A DNA stretch of 64,000 bases, taken from JAPPHA01 sp964291635 (GTDB taxonomy: Bacteria; Pseudomonadota; Alphaproteobacteria; Rhodobacterales; Rhodobacteraceae). Shown piece after piece: positions 1 to 8,592 of this stretch; position 1 is the stretch's first letter; each line of letters opens with the position of its first letter. Location of the stretch: the NCBI GenBank assembly GCA_964291635.2, contig OZ219892.1:558001-622000 (forward strand). The letters run 5' to 3'. The position numbers and the translations under genes were made by a program. The notes beneath the pieces are model-generated. The model saw only the letters and a list, made by a program, of their open reading frames with translations, was not told the origin of the DNA and did no database searches.

Positions 1-149
1 TGGCGGAGGAGAAAACGACGCGCTGAAGCCGTCAATCGTCTGAAACAGCGTGCAGGAATTGCCGTTGGACGCGTGTTCGGCGATCTGGTTTTGGTAGGCG
101 GTTTGGCGTTCCACGCTGTTTTTGCGCCCAATCCGCGTCACCTGCGTTG

Positions 150-540
150 GTTTCGGGCTCTCGCCGATCACGAGATTTGCCGTCGCAGTACCTGCACGCC
201 TTCACCGAATCCGAGTACGGAAACGCCAAGAGCAGGCGCGTTCGGCTCACAGACCTCGCCGGCGAAACCAACACCCACCCATCGCTGCTTCAGGAAGGAG
301 AAGAACGCCCGCCTGCGTGGTATCAACCTGTCCAGGCAACGGAATGGGCTGTCGTCGGCGATCACCCGGTCCAGATCGCGCAGCGAAATCTGTTCGCTCC
401 AATGCCGAAACCACAATGTCCGCGAAACAGGGGTGCTCTCCCCGGATCCACTTCCCGATTTCGCTGTCGACCACTCCCCGATGGCGAATGTCGGTCAGAT
501 AGTTGACGACCCGACAAATGTGTTTTGTCGACCCCCTGTA
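150..540 (-). pseudogene. Degenerate transposase remnant, possibly IS1634/IS4-like
   Basis: Two minus-strand frames joined by an apparent frameshift give fragments resembling the N-terminal half of an IS4/IS1634-type DDE transposase. One frame contains RGVVDSEIGKWIRGEHPCF. The next contains VIADDSPFRCLDRLI followed by FFSFLKQRW, which resembles the YRCLDRLLPHKEALFSxLRxRW stretch of that family. The region that should follow with the first catalytic Asp (DLTSTYFE-like) is not recognisable, and the reading frame is lost towards position 1. I infer an old, inactive transposase scar. The match is from memory of the family and could be coincidental. Confidence 0.3.
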
Positions 541-937
541 CCTGACACGGCACGTCCAGCGCAGCGGGATGGTGTTGCGGCTGAGGATTTGTTCCGAAGC
601 TCAGGTCGCAGGGACACGATGCGCCTGGCAGGGGTCATTGTCGAGATTCCGTTCGGGATGGGTCTCACGGGTTTTGAACGGACGAATTCTGCGATGCGAA
701 GTCACGTCAGCATTTCTGCCGATTTCCAGCTGCCGTCCCGCCGGCGGTCGGGATCCGGGGTTGCGATCCGGTGCCCACGCCAGGCGGTGCCTGCCACAAC
801 CGGGAGGCATTTCCAATTGTCGAATGCCGATGGCCGTCGGGTCCACGCGTTCGGGTCCCCTGAACCCGGGCTCCGTTCGGCCGGGTCCGGCCCGGGCTCC
901 GAAGCGCAAGGGAATGCGCCCCATGGCCCCGGCCCCG
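541..937. other. Intergenic stretch, no gene recognised
   Basis: No frame here resembles a protein I know. The open frames look like GC-driven shadows that run into the 3' end of the AbrB-family gene. There is a GC-rich inverted stretch near 860-900 (cccgggctccgttcggccgggtc region) that could act as a terminator for the minus-strand gene, but it lacks a T-run. Confidence 0.4.
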
Positions 938-2008
938 TCATGGCTCGGGGTTTCGGACATGCCGGGCAGCCAATGGCGCCGTGAGGGTCACGAGAAAGTA
1001 CCGGAGCAGGTGGTGCGAGATGACGAAGGCAAGGTCCGCCCCCGCAATGATTCCGATGATCACCATTTCACCCTGCCCACCCGGCAGGAAAGCCAGAAGG
1101 GCCTCAAGGGGCGCGGCCAGGCCCAGTGACACCACCATGAGCACGGCGCTGCCGCTAATCACCGTCAGGACCACGCTGTAGGCCGCGCCCGCCGCCACGT
1201 CGGTTCGCAGTTCGCGAAGGGTCACCCCGGCGTATTTGACGCCGACGGAGAGACCGATCACGAATTGCATGGCCCAGATCATCTCGGCTGGCGGACGCCC
1301 CGTGATGACGCCCGAAAGGCTGAGGCCGGCGGTCAGCAACAGCGGACCGATGATCGACGCACCGAACAAGCGGATCCGCTCGGCGACCCACCAACCGACC
1401 GGCCCCGCCAGAAGCATGATGACTGTCTCCCAGGGATCGATCGGCGGACCGGCAACAGCTGGTGGTCGTGACAGGTCCAGCCCCCAGAACAGATGGAGGA
1501 AAAAGGGGGCGGCCGAGACAATGAGCATGACCCGGGTGGCATGAATCAGCGACAGGGTCCGCATGTTCCCTCCGGCCGCCTCGCCGAAGGTAAGCATCTC
1601 CTGGAGCCCCCCCGGCATCGCCGCAAAATAGGCCGTCGCCCTGTCATAACGAAAAACGCAACGGAGCAGCGGATAGCCGACTGCGGCGATCAGGCCGGTA
1701 TAGACCGCCATGAGCGCCAGCGACGGCGCCAGCGCCGGCAACCCCAGGATGACGGCGGGCGTCACCGAGGCGCCAACGGTCACGGCAAGATAGGTCCGAA
1801 AGAGTTCCGAGACGATGCCGTAGCTCTCCATCCGGACCTGCAGCAACGCCGCGACAAGACAGGCAAAGAGAGACCCGAGAAGCAGGGGAACCGGAAGGTC
1901 GAGAACAGCCGCGATCGCCGCACCGGCAGCGGCATATCCCGTGGTCACCGCCCGGCGGCGCCAGATGGTGGGCACGCGCCGGTAACGCGATGACAAGCCC
2001 GAAATCAC
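938..2008 (-). CDS. AbrB-family integral membrane protein
   Basis: Predicted 356-residue polytopic membrane protein of the AbrB/'ammonia monooxygenase-like' family (PF05145 type), with two repeated halves of about five hydrophobic segments. Recognisable stretches are the CLVAALLQVRMESYG region, YFAAMPGGLQEMLTFG near the middle, and FLPGGQGEMVIIGIIAG near the C terminus; the PGG-x-E-M loop repeated in both halves is typical. Family members are putative permeases of unproven substrate. The frame is open up to 2221, but I choose the GTG at 2008 because it overlaps the stop of the 45-codon ORF upstream (GTGA) and gives the usual family length. It ends a three-gene coupled minus-strand unit. Confidence 0.8.
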   Translation of the reverse strand: MISGLSSRYRRVPTIWRRRAVTTGYAAAGAAIAAVLDLPVPLLLGSLFACLVAALLQVRMESYGIVSELFRTYLAVTVGASVTPAVILGLPALAPSLALMAVYTGLIAAVGYPLLRCVFRYDRATAYFAAMPGGLQEMLTFGEAAGGNMRTLSLIHATRVMLIVSAAPFFLHLFWGLDLSRPPAVAGPPIDPWETVIMLLAGPVGWWVAERIRLFGASIIGPLLLTAGLSLSGVITGRPPAEMIWAMQFVIGLSVGVKYAGVTLRELRTDVAAGAAYSVVLTVISGSAVLMVVSLGLAAPLEALLAFLPGGQGEMVIIGIIAGADLAFVISHHLLRYFLVTLTAPLAARHVRNPEP

Positions 2009-2142
2009 AAGATCTGCCGTTCGGACAGTGCCACGGCCTGCATTCGACCGGCCGCCAGCGCTGCCTCCAACTTCCGGCCTTGTTTGCGGATGTCCCGTGC
2101 CGCCTTGGGCCTCGCTCGCAATTTCGGGGTTCCGGTCGTCAT
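2005..2142 (-). CDS. Small hypothetical protein (45 aa), translationally coupled
   Basis: A 45-codon ORF starting MTTGTPKLRARPKAARDI and ending ALSERQIL, rich in Ala, Arg and Lys and probably helical. It is not a family I recognise. Its ATG overlaps the stop of the 149-codon ORF upstream (ATGA at 2139-2142), and its own TGA overlaps the GTG start of the AbrB-family gene (GTGA at 2005-2008). Two successive 4-base overlaps suggest translational coupling and are the main reason to believe it is real. No homology is claimed. Confidence 0.4.
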   Translation of the reverse strand: MTTGTPKLRARPKAARDIRKQGRKLEAALAAGRMQAVALSERQIL

Positions 2143-2588
2143 GGGATCGACGCGGTCTCCGGCTCGCTGTCCATCCCTCCGTCAGCCGCCAGCAGCGGCA
2201 ACGCCATTCGCTCGGCCTCATTCACCGACAGGCCCGCAATCATGCGCGCGGCACTCCGAACCCCGGGCCCGATCCGATCCGTCGGCCGGGGATAGCGGGC
2301 CCGGTCGGTCGTGGCGATTCCTTCGGGAAAGCGCCTTCCGGGTGCAGCGGTCAAAAGACCGCCGGATCGCATGGCCGCGCGTTCTGCCGTCAACCGCTCC
2401 GAGAAACCCGGTTCGCAGCTGGTTGCCGGATCCCGATCAGCGCCCGATTCCAGGCTGACCGGGACTACGGGGGCGTCCTGCAACAGGGCGGCGGCACTTG
2501 TCATGCGCCGCCGGTCACAGCGGCCGCTGTGCTCGCCGATCGCATCGATCGGCGGCGCCAGCGCGGTTGCACTCTGCATCTTGCTCAT
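2139..2588 (-). CDS. Hypothetical protein, first gene of AbrB-family unit
   Basis: A 149-codon minus-strand ORF of unrecognised family. The C-terminal half (RYPRPTDRIGPGVRSAARM then IAGLSVNEAERMALPLLAAD) looks protein-like: an amphipathic helix followed by an Ala/Leu helix and an acidic tail. The N-terminal 28 residues are less convincing, so the true start may be the ATG at 2504. No strong Shine-Dalgarno precedes either start. It overlaps the next small ORF by ATGA. It could be a small cytosolic partner of the AbrB-type membrane protein, but function is unknown. Confidence 0.35.
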   Translation of the reverse strand: MSKMQSATALAPPIDAIGEHSGRCDRRRMTSAAALLQDAPVVPVSLESGADRDPATSCEPGFSERLTAERAAMRSGGLLTAAPGRRFPEGIATTDRARYPRPTDRIGPGVRSAARMIAGLSVNEAERMALPLLAADGGMDSEPETASIP

Positions 2589-3977
2589 CGCCCCGTATGG
2601 TCTCCCGACATTGGGTGGCCGACCCCACCCGCCACTGTCCGAAACCCGGATATCGGATGCTTCGCCCGGGATCGGCCGCCGGCCGCCGGGCCTTTCCAGG
2701 GACGAGATATCGATACCGGCCCATCCGACTACCCTTCCTGCACGGCGGGTTGCAAGGGATTGATCGACCGTATGTCGAATCCGGCTCTGGTTTCACCGTT
2801 CAATCGGTCGTGTTGCTTTGGCAAAACCCGATTCCGGCCGTTTCAGAGAGAGTGCCACCGACCGGGCAAATGCCCGGCACCGTCAGTGACTCCCCAATAA
2901 CCCAACGGGGATCCCGCCTATGGCAGCCCGCCCGGCGGAATCTTCTCCTCCCCGTGATTCCCGATCAGCGGCATGGTGGTCGCACCTGGCAGGTCGGCGA
3001 TTGTCGGCACGCGTCCCGCCCACGATCCGACGTCCGTGAATTTAGCGGGAAGACGATGCCGCCGCCCCGGTTGTCACCGCCGACTCGATTGTGGAGAATG
3101 CCTTTCCCGCAGCGCGGCGAAGCCGCCGGCGTCCCGTCCTGTTCCGTCTCCATCACATGCGGCTGCCGTCAGTCTTCCGGGCGCCGGAAGAGGATTGCCG
3201 CCACGTTCGAACGCCACCATCCATTTCCGGGATGCTCCCGTGTACGCCGATTGGACGTTCCCAGCCCGGATGCCCCCGCACTCCTGCAAATGACCGACGC
3301 CCCGCGATCTCTCACTCATGCCGGACGACCATTTCGACTACGTTCCGGTTGTCGACAATCACGGCCGGCTGTTGACCGATCCGGTCCTCATTCGCCTCGC
3401 CGCCAACCGTAACCGGGTCCCGATCGCCGACAGCAACCGGCGCCAAGACGTCATTGAGGTCGCTGCGGGGTTCGACCTGGATGTCGGGATCTTCGTTCCG
3501 GAGGTCTCTCCGCTCGCCGTTCCGGGTTCCCTCGCCTACACCTTGATCCGCCGGATCTTCGGAGAGGATGTCGTCGCACTCCGTCGCCTCCGGCATCGGT
3601 GGGTGCCGGTCTGCAGAAGGAACAAGGTGATCGCCCGGACCGGCTGGTTTCCGCCACCGCCTCGTCGTCGGACCTGGAGACCAATGTCGCCATTGCCATG
3701 CTCGCCAGGCGCGTCCATGCACAGGGGACACGGATTGTCGTCGAGGCACCGGAAGGCAGGCGCCCGGCCATCGTCCGGGAACCATTCTGGCTTTGAACCG
3801 ATCTTCCCGATCGGCCCCAAATCCGCCAATTGGGCCGAAGGCACGATTCAGGAACGCCGAGGGTATCACTTCCTCCGTATTCGGCAGTGTCCTTCGGTCC
3901 CGTCCTGCCGCGGGCACCCTGGCAGTTCGGACGATACGGAATCCGGGGGGCCGACCGGGTGGAACACGGACCGGTAC
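2589..3977. other. About 1.4 kb without a confident gene
   Basis: Long open frames exist on both strands, but none matches a family I know and several overlap one another, as expected for GC-rich DNA. The most protein-like is a plus-strand frame from 3318 (MPDDHFDYVPVVDNHGRLL, continuing to about 3590 with FDLDVGIFVPEVSPLAVPG). A second frame near 3640-3790 reads LETNVAIAMLARRVHAQG. Together they could be a frameshifted relic, but I cannot name it. The region separates the AbrB unit from the end of the fructose operon. Confidence 0.3.
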
Positions 3978-4985
3978 CTACTTTACGACGTCGACCTTGC
4001 TGCGATTGAGTGAGATTGCGATCGCCGCAATCAACAACGCACCGAGCGCTACCTGGCTCCAGGATGGCGGAACACCCGCAATGGTCAGACCATTTCGCAC
4101 AACCGTCAATGTCAATGCACCAATGATCGTCTTGACGACACTGCCGTATCCACCGGTCAAAGGCGTCCCGCCCAGGGCGACGGCTGCGATCGCATCAAGC
4201 TCGATCATCAGGCCGGCTTGTGGTGTCGCAGCGCCGGCGCGGGCGAGATTGACACAGGACGCAATGCCGACCATCACACCTGCAGCCGCAAAGACCTTGA
4301 TCTTGAAGGCGGTCACGTTGATTCCCACCAGTCGCAGCACCTTTTCATTGCCCCCGACAGCCTTGAGTTGCTGGCCGAACAGTGTTTTCTCGTAGAATAC
4401 CCACATGAATGCCGCGACCACAGCGGCGACGATGAAAATCGCCGGGAACTTGCCCATGGACAGCAGCCATGGCGCAGTGACGGAAGAAATGTTGGTGCCG
4501 CCCGAGACGCTGCCGTCGGTCATGTAGATCGACGTCCCGTCGGAGATGATGATCACCAATGCCCGTACGATGATCAGCATGGCCAGCGTTGTGACGAATG
4601 ACGGGATCTTCAGAAGCGAAATCACCAGCCCGTTGACCATGCCCACGAAGGCACCCGCCACGACGCCAAGCACGAGTCCGGCGCCACCGAACCAAAGCAT
4701 GCCCAGAGCCCCCATGAAGGCACTGAAAGCGAGGCTCGAGCCGATCGAGATGTCAATGGATCCGGTTGTCACCACGATCAGCTGGGCAAAGGCCAACAGC
4801 ATCAAGACGGGGGTCTGCTGGGCAATGAAGGTCCAGTTCCGGATCGACATGAACCGGTCGCCGCTGATCGACCAGAACAGCAGGATCACCAGGGCGATGG
4901 CGATAAACGGGACGAAGTCGCGAACCCTTTCCATTTGACGCGGGCTCAGGAAGGCGCCTGCCATCGTTTTGGATCCGTCCGTCAT
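3978..4985 (-). CDS. frcC: Sugar ABC transporter permease (RbsC/FrcC-like)
   Basis: Inner-membrane permease of a carbohydrate uptake ABC transporter, 335 aa, of the BPD_transp_2 (RbsC/XylH/FrcC) family. Roughly ten hydrophobic segments are visible, beginning with FVPFIAIALVILLFW after a short cytosolic N terminus. The family signature region TTGSIDISIGSSLAF follows, with GGTPLTGGYGSVVKTIIGA near the C terminus. It lies 11 bases after the ATPase gene and is the last gene of the fructose-type operon. The substrate is inferred from operon context and the Frc-like gene set, not from sequence alone. Confidence 0.85.
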   Translation of the reverse strand: MTDGSKTMAGAFLSPRQMERVRDFVPFIAIALVILLFWSISGDRFMSIRNWTFIAQQTPVLMLLAFAQLIVVTTGSIDISIGSSLAFSAFMGALGMLWFGGAGLVLGVVAGAFVGMVNGLVISLLKIPSFVTTLAMLIIVRALVIIISDGTSIYMTDGSVSGGTNISSVTAPWLLSMGKFPAIFIVAAVVAAFMWVFYEKTLFGQQLKAVGGNEKVLRLVGINVTAFKIKVFAAAGVMVGIASCVNLARAGAATPQAGLMIELDAIAAVALGGTPLTGGYGSVVKTIIGALTLTVVRNGLTIAGVPPSWSQVALGALLIAAIAISLNRSKVDVVK

Positions 4986-4996
4986 GTGCCCGTTCC

Positions 4997-5764
4997 TTAC
5001 TCGCCTACCGTGATCGCCTTGACGAGGCGATCGGCGGTTACCCTGCCCCGCTCGAATTCCTGCGACGTGACGCCGTGATGGATGACTATGATCCGGTCGG
5101 CCAGACGCTGCACCTGGTCAAGATTGTGACTGATAAGAATGAAGGACGTGCCGTGGTTGTCGCGCACTTCTTCGACCATGCGCTCGACCTCGGCCGTCTC
5201 GTTGGGACCCAGCGCGGCAGTGGGTTCGTCGAGGATCACGATCTCCTTGCCCCAGGCGATGGCGCGGCCGATGGCGATGGACTGTTGCTGGCCGCCCGAG
5301 AGATCCGAAATCGGCCGCGAAAGGTCCTGCACCGTCTTGACATTGAGCTGATCCAGCACTTCTCGCGTCTTGGCGCGCATGGACCTGACGTCGGCGAAGA
5401 TGCCCCATTTCCGGGGCGTACGTCCAAGAAACAGGTTGTATGGTGCCGACATGTTCGGGACCAGCGCGAGGTCCTGATAGACGACCTCGACACCGCGCTC
5501 CCGCATCCGGCTGACGCTGTGGTCGTTCAGGTCGATGGGCTTGCCCTTGATCCGGATTTCTCCCGAGTCCGGCGGATAGACCCCGGCGACGGTCTTGATC
5601 AGCGTTGATTTACCGGCGCCATTGGCGCCGACGACGGCGATCACCTCACCCTTTTCCAGCCGGAACGAGCCTGTACGCAACGCCTGTACGCCGCCGAATG
5701 ACTTCGAGACGTTTTCGACCTCCAGGAGCGGGGGATCGGAGCGGGGTCCGGCGGGGTCCGTCAC
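4997..5764 (-). CDS. frcA: Sugar ABC transporter ATP-binding protein (FrcA-like)
   Basis: Cytosolic ATPase energising the adjacent permease. It is 255 aa, a single nucleotide-binding domain rather than the ~500-aa tandem form of RbsA/XylG; this short form is typical of FrcA. Walker A GANGAGKST is at residues 46-54, the signature LSGGQQQSIAIGRA lies near the middle, Walker B VILDEPTAALG follows, and the H-loop is ILISHNLDQV. It sits between the ROK regulator and the permease in the same direction. Confidence 0.87.
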   Translation of the reverse strand: MTDPAGPRSDPPLLEVENVSKSFGGVQALRTGSFRLEKGEVIAVVGANGAGKSTLIKTVAGVYPPDSGEIRIKGKPIDLNDHSVSRMRERGVEVVYQDLALVPNMSAPYNLFLGRTPRKWGIFADVRSMRAKTREVLDQLNVKTVQDLSRPISDLSGGQQQSIAIGRAIAWGKEIVILDEPTAALGPNETAEVERMVEEVRDNHGTSFILISHNLDQVQRLADRIIVIHHGVTSQEFERGRVTADRLVKAITVGE

Positions 5765-5786
5765 GACAGGTCTCCCTTTACCTGGA

Positions 5787-7052
5787 TCAATGTCCCGCGC
5801 CCGCAGCCTGGATCGGGATCATCTCTTCGCGGGGATTGGTGAGAAACGTCTGCGCCAGCACGTCGAGGTATGTTCCCTTGAGAACGAGATCGCCGCCGAT
5901 CTGCGTCAACTCCAGGCGAATGCTCTGGAAGATGCTCGGCAATAGCGATGCTTTCACGTATTTCGCGATCGCCGCTCTGAAGGGCGGCCCGAAGGCAGCG
6001 TACTCGTCGCCGATCACGACGATATCGGGATTGACGAAATTGATGCAGTTCGTGATGCCCTGAGCGAGACAGCGCGCGACGCGTTCGACTTCCGCCACCG
6101 CCAGCGAGTCGCCGGAATGGTACGCGATGACGACGTCGGCGAAATTCGCTTCCGACGTCAGCGTGGTCTCGGGGTTTCCGTCCGCGAATTCCCGCACATC
6201 CCGAAGAAGCGCGATCCGCGATGTGAAAAGCTCGAGACAGCCGTGATTACCGCATTTGCACCGGGGTCCGTTCACGTCAATGGATGTGTGGCCAAGCTCT
6301 CCGGCCAGGCCGAGACTGCCACGATAGACCTCGCCGTTCGTCACCAGAGCGGATCCAATGCCCTGGCCGGCCGAAATATAGAGGAGCACCTTTGCACCCG
6401 ACGGCTTTGCCTGCTCGCGCCAGACGGTCAAGGCCGCTGCCTTGGCGTCATGGATCGAGTAGACCGGAATGGTCCCGTAACGCTCGCGAAGCGCGCGAAC
6501 GAGATCGAAAGCCTGCCAGTCCGGGCTCTCGGTCATCAGGATGACACGTTCGTCACGTTCGAGGAACGGACCCGGAACGGCGACCCCCATCCCGTCAATC
6601 CGCGGGTGCCGGTCCGTATGCCGGTCGACGCATTCCGCAATCTGGTCGAAGGTCTGCGAAGGAGCCTGGTCCTTCTTGATCTGCCCTTCGGTTTCGTCAA
6701 GCGTCGCACCAGACAGGCTGTAGAGTCCGACCGAAAAGCTGCGTCTCTGGAGGCGAACGCAGATGATGGAGCGGCCGCTGCATGCAAAATTCAGGTTGAT
6801 CGAACGGCGTCCCCGGCCACTCTTGACCAGACCCACCTCTTCCACGATGCCATCTTCGATGAGGACGCCAATCGCACGGGTTACCGTCGCCTGGTCGAGG
6901 CCCGTCGCAACGCTGATATCCTTGCGGGAACAAGGTCCGAGTTCCTGCATCGCCGACAGGATCACGCGGCGGTTGAACCCCTGCACGCCCCCGATGGACA
7001 GGCCTTTCTGAACAAAGTTCATCCACCGCTCCACGTCGCAAACCGGGAGCAA
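5787..7052 (-). CDS. frcR: ROK-family transcriptional regulator (FrcR-like)
   Basis: NagC/XylR-type repressor of 421 aa. An N-terminal winged HTH covers about residues 25-85 (LSAMQELGPCSRKDISVAT then QATVTRAIGVLIEDGIV). A ROK sugar-binding/kinase-like domain follows, with the family zinc motif GPRCKCGNHGCLE. Such repressors bind a sugar or sugar phosphate and control the neighbouring uptake operon. Start is 7052, with an alternative ATG at 7022. It is preceded by a 45-base gap holding two overlapping inverted repeats that are candidate operators. The 3' end has a short tail ending ATGCTGGACAT-complement before the ATPase gene. Confidence 0.85.
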   Translation of the reverse strand: MLPVCDVERWMNFVQKGLSIGGVQGFNRRVILSAMQELGPCSRKDISVATGLDQATVTRAIGVLIEDGIVEEVGLVKSGRGRRSINLNFACSGRSIICVRLQRRSFSVGLYSLSGATLDETEGQIKKDQAPSQTFDQIAECVDRHTDRHPRIDGMGVAVPGPFLERDERVILMTESPDWQAFDLVRALRERYGTIPVYSIHDAKAAALTVWREQAKPSGAKVLLYISAGQGIGSALVTNGEVYRGSLGLAGELGHTSIDVNGPRCKCGNHGCLELFTSRIALLRDVREFADGNPETTLTSEANFADVVIAYHSGDSLAVAEVERVARCLAQGITNCINFVNPDIVVIGDEYAAFGPPFRAAIAKYVKASLLPSIFQSIRLELTQIGGDLVLKGTYLDVLAQTFLTNPREEMIPIQAAGAGH

Positions 7053-7067
7053 AGGATAGTCAATTCC

Positions 7068-7093
7068 TTGCAGATCGCAAGTAAATTGCTTGC
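7068..7093 (-). promoter_or_regulatory. Candidate ROK operator: overlapping inverted repeats
   Basis: Two inverted repeats lie in the 45-base gap between the FrcK-like gene and the ROK gene. TTGC-N5-GCAA spans 7068-7080 and GCAAG-N7-CTTGC spans 7077-7093. The AT-rich half sites (TAAATTG) resemble the dyads bound by NagC/ROK regulators, so autoregulation of frcR-frcA-frcC is a reasonable inference. A similar AT-rich tract (TTGCAATTAA) lies upstream of the substrate-binding protein gene at about 12437. Confidence 0.4.
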
Positions 7094-7097
7094 TCGA

Positions 7098-7751
7098 TCA
7101 GAGGCAGCCTGTGTCATAGATCACGACCTCCGCGAAGTGTTTTCCGGCACGGATTCTCCTGGCGTTCGGCAGGTCGGTTCGGGTAATCTTGGCAACGGCC
7201 TCGACCAGGCTGCGGCCGCTGGACCGATGCCGCTCAAGGAGGCGCCGCCGCAAGACCTCGTCAGGGGCGTCAACGAAAACCCGAAAACGAAAGAAGTTAC
7301 CAATGTCGCGCCAGACCGGCGCATCGCAAAACAGGTAATTTCCCTCAACGACGCAGGCATCCTCGTCACCGGTAATTTGAAGGCCGTCCGCAACCGGATC
7401 ATGCCGTGAGCGGGAATATACCGGCCACCAGAAGGCCGTTTTCGCCGATAGCTGCTGCATTGCCGCGAGAAGTCCCGGAGCGTCAAACGTGTCGATCCGG
7501 CCCTTTGCGTCACGCAACCCCAAAGCATCCAGATGTTCGTTCGGGAGGTGGAAACCGTCCATCGGGCAATGACGGGCCACAAGGCCGTGCCCCTGCGAGA
7601 GATTATTGGCGAGCCGCTGGGCAAGGGTCGATTTGCCCGCTGCCGGTGGACCGGCAATGCCGAGAAGGTACGGACGTCCAGCGGAAGCCTTGACCCGTGC
7701 GGCAACTTCGCTCAGCAGGTCGGAATATGGGGGCAAAACACCATCAGCCAT
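7098..7751 (-). CDS. frcK: P-loop sugar/nucleoside kinase (FrcK-like)
   Basis: 217-aa P-loop kinase related to uridine/pantothenate-type kinases and to the FrcK protein of Frc operons. Walker A is GIAGPPAAGKST; the DGFHLPNEHLDALGL stretch after the second strand is typical of this group. ACVVEGNYLFCD and RRRLLERHRSSGRS (lid-like) follow. The frame is open further upstream, but the ATG at 7751 overlaps the end of the PfkB gene by 8 bases (ATGGCTGA) and starts the conserved part. It may phosphorylate the imported sugar or a derivative; the exact substrate is not known to me. Confidence 0.8.
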   Translation of the reverse strand: MADGVLPPYSDLLSEVAARVKASAGRPYLLGIAGPPAAGKSTLAQRLANNLSQGHGLVARHCPMDGFHLPNEHLDALGLRDAKGRIDTFDAPGLLAAMQQLSAKTAFWWPVYSRSRHDPVADGLQITGDEDACVVEGNYLFCDAPVWRDIGNFFRFRVFVDAPDEVLRRRLLERHRSSGRSLVEAVAKITRTDLPNARRIRAGKHFAEVVIYDTGCL

Positions 7752-8592
7752 GCATGTGGCTCCGCGTCCCGGGCGCGTTGCAGGATTGTGCGGCGATCCG
7801 GTTGGCGCGTTCAAGTGCGGTGACGAACTCGCCGGTCTCCGCATAGGCGTGGCAGAAGGCGCCGTGAAAGATATCGCCGGCCCCCAACGTATCGACCACC
7901 GGCACCTCCAACGCCGGAATCTCCCCTCTCCGGCGACCATCCTGCCAGATCACTCCGCGCGCCCCGCGAGTCATCGCCCAGCGTTCGATCCCGAGCGCGA
8001 CGCATTCGGCGCCGAAGGCATCCGGTCCACCGGCAAAAAACGATTCCGAAACGATTGGGATATCCGCCAGCCGCAGGTAGTCGGGTGACCAGTCTTTCCA
8101 ACTCCCACCGTCCAGGATCACCGGTCCATTGAAAGCCCGTATGGCTTCGGCATGGCGCATGACGAAGGGGCGTTCGTACTGGTCGATTTGAATCAGATCG
8201 TACTCATTGTCGAACAGACCGGGCAGGTCCTGCAACCAGGCGCATTCTTCGTCGGCTGCGTTGATGATCATCCGGTCCCCGTTGCTGCGGGTCGAGACGA
8301 CGGTGGAGACCGGGATGCGGTAGTCGGGATCGGCACTGATGTTGATGGGCTTGACGCCGTACCGGTGGAGATCGTCATGGAGCAGGGCAAGAAAGGGCCC
8401 GTCGATGCCGAATGCCGAAGCCAGGTGCGCGTCACCGCCGAGATGGGCGAATGTCACGGCGGCGTTCAGCGCGGACCCGCCTGGAATTATGTCGTTGGAA
8501 ACTGCCCTGACCTTGGAATCCGGTGCAGGGAAATCATCGACAAGGCTGGTCAGGTCAATCACCGACCGTCCGACGAAAAGCGCTCGCTTCAT
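7744..8592 (-). CDS. PfkB-family carbohydrate kinase
   Basis: Ribokinase/fructokinase-superfamily enzyme of 282 aa that transfers phosphate from ATP to a sugar. The N-terminal sugar-binding glycine motif is IIPGGSALNAAVTFAHLGGD, and the C-terminal PfkB signature DTLGAGDIFHGAFCHAYAE carries the catalytic Asp in GAGD. It overlaps the aldolase gene by ATGA at its start and the FrcK gene by 8 bases at its end, so the cluster is translationally coupled. Beside a class II aldolase, a role in making or further phosphorylating fructose phosphate is likely. Confidence 0.85.
   Translation of the reverse strand: MKRALFVGRSVIDLTSLVDDFPAPDSKVRAVSNDIIPGGSALNAAVTFAHLGGDAHLASAFGIDGPFLALLHDDLHRYGVKPINISADPDYRIPVSTVVSTRSNGDRMIINAADEECAWLQDLPGLFDNEYDLIQIDQYERPFVMRHAEAIRAFNGPVILDGGSWKDWSPDYLRLADIPIVSESFFAGGPDAFGAECVALGIERWAMTRGARGVIWQDGRRRGEIPALEVPVVDTLGAGDIFHGAFCHAYAETGEFVTALERANRIAAQSCNAPGTRSHMHG

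Noticed and set aside
2498..3412. 304-codon plus-strand open frame in the 2.6-4.0 kb gap
   Set aside because: Rich in Arg/Pro/Ser with no domain-like pattern, and it overlaps several other open frames; treated as chance.
3318..4013. Possible protein starting MPDDHFDYVPVVDNHGR
   Set aside because: The first ~90 residues look plausible but match nothing I can name, and the remainder degenerates; not enough for a gene call.
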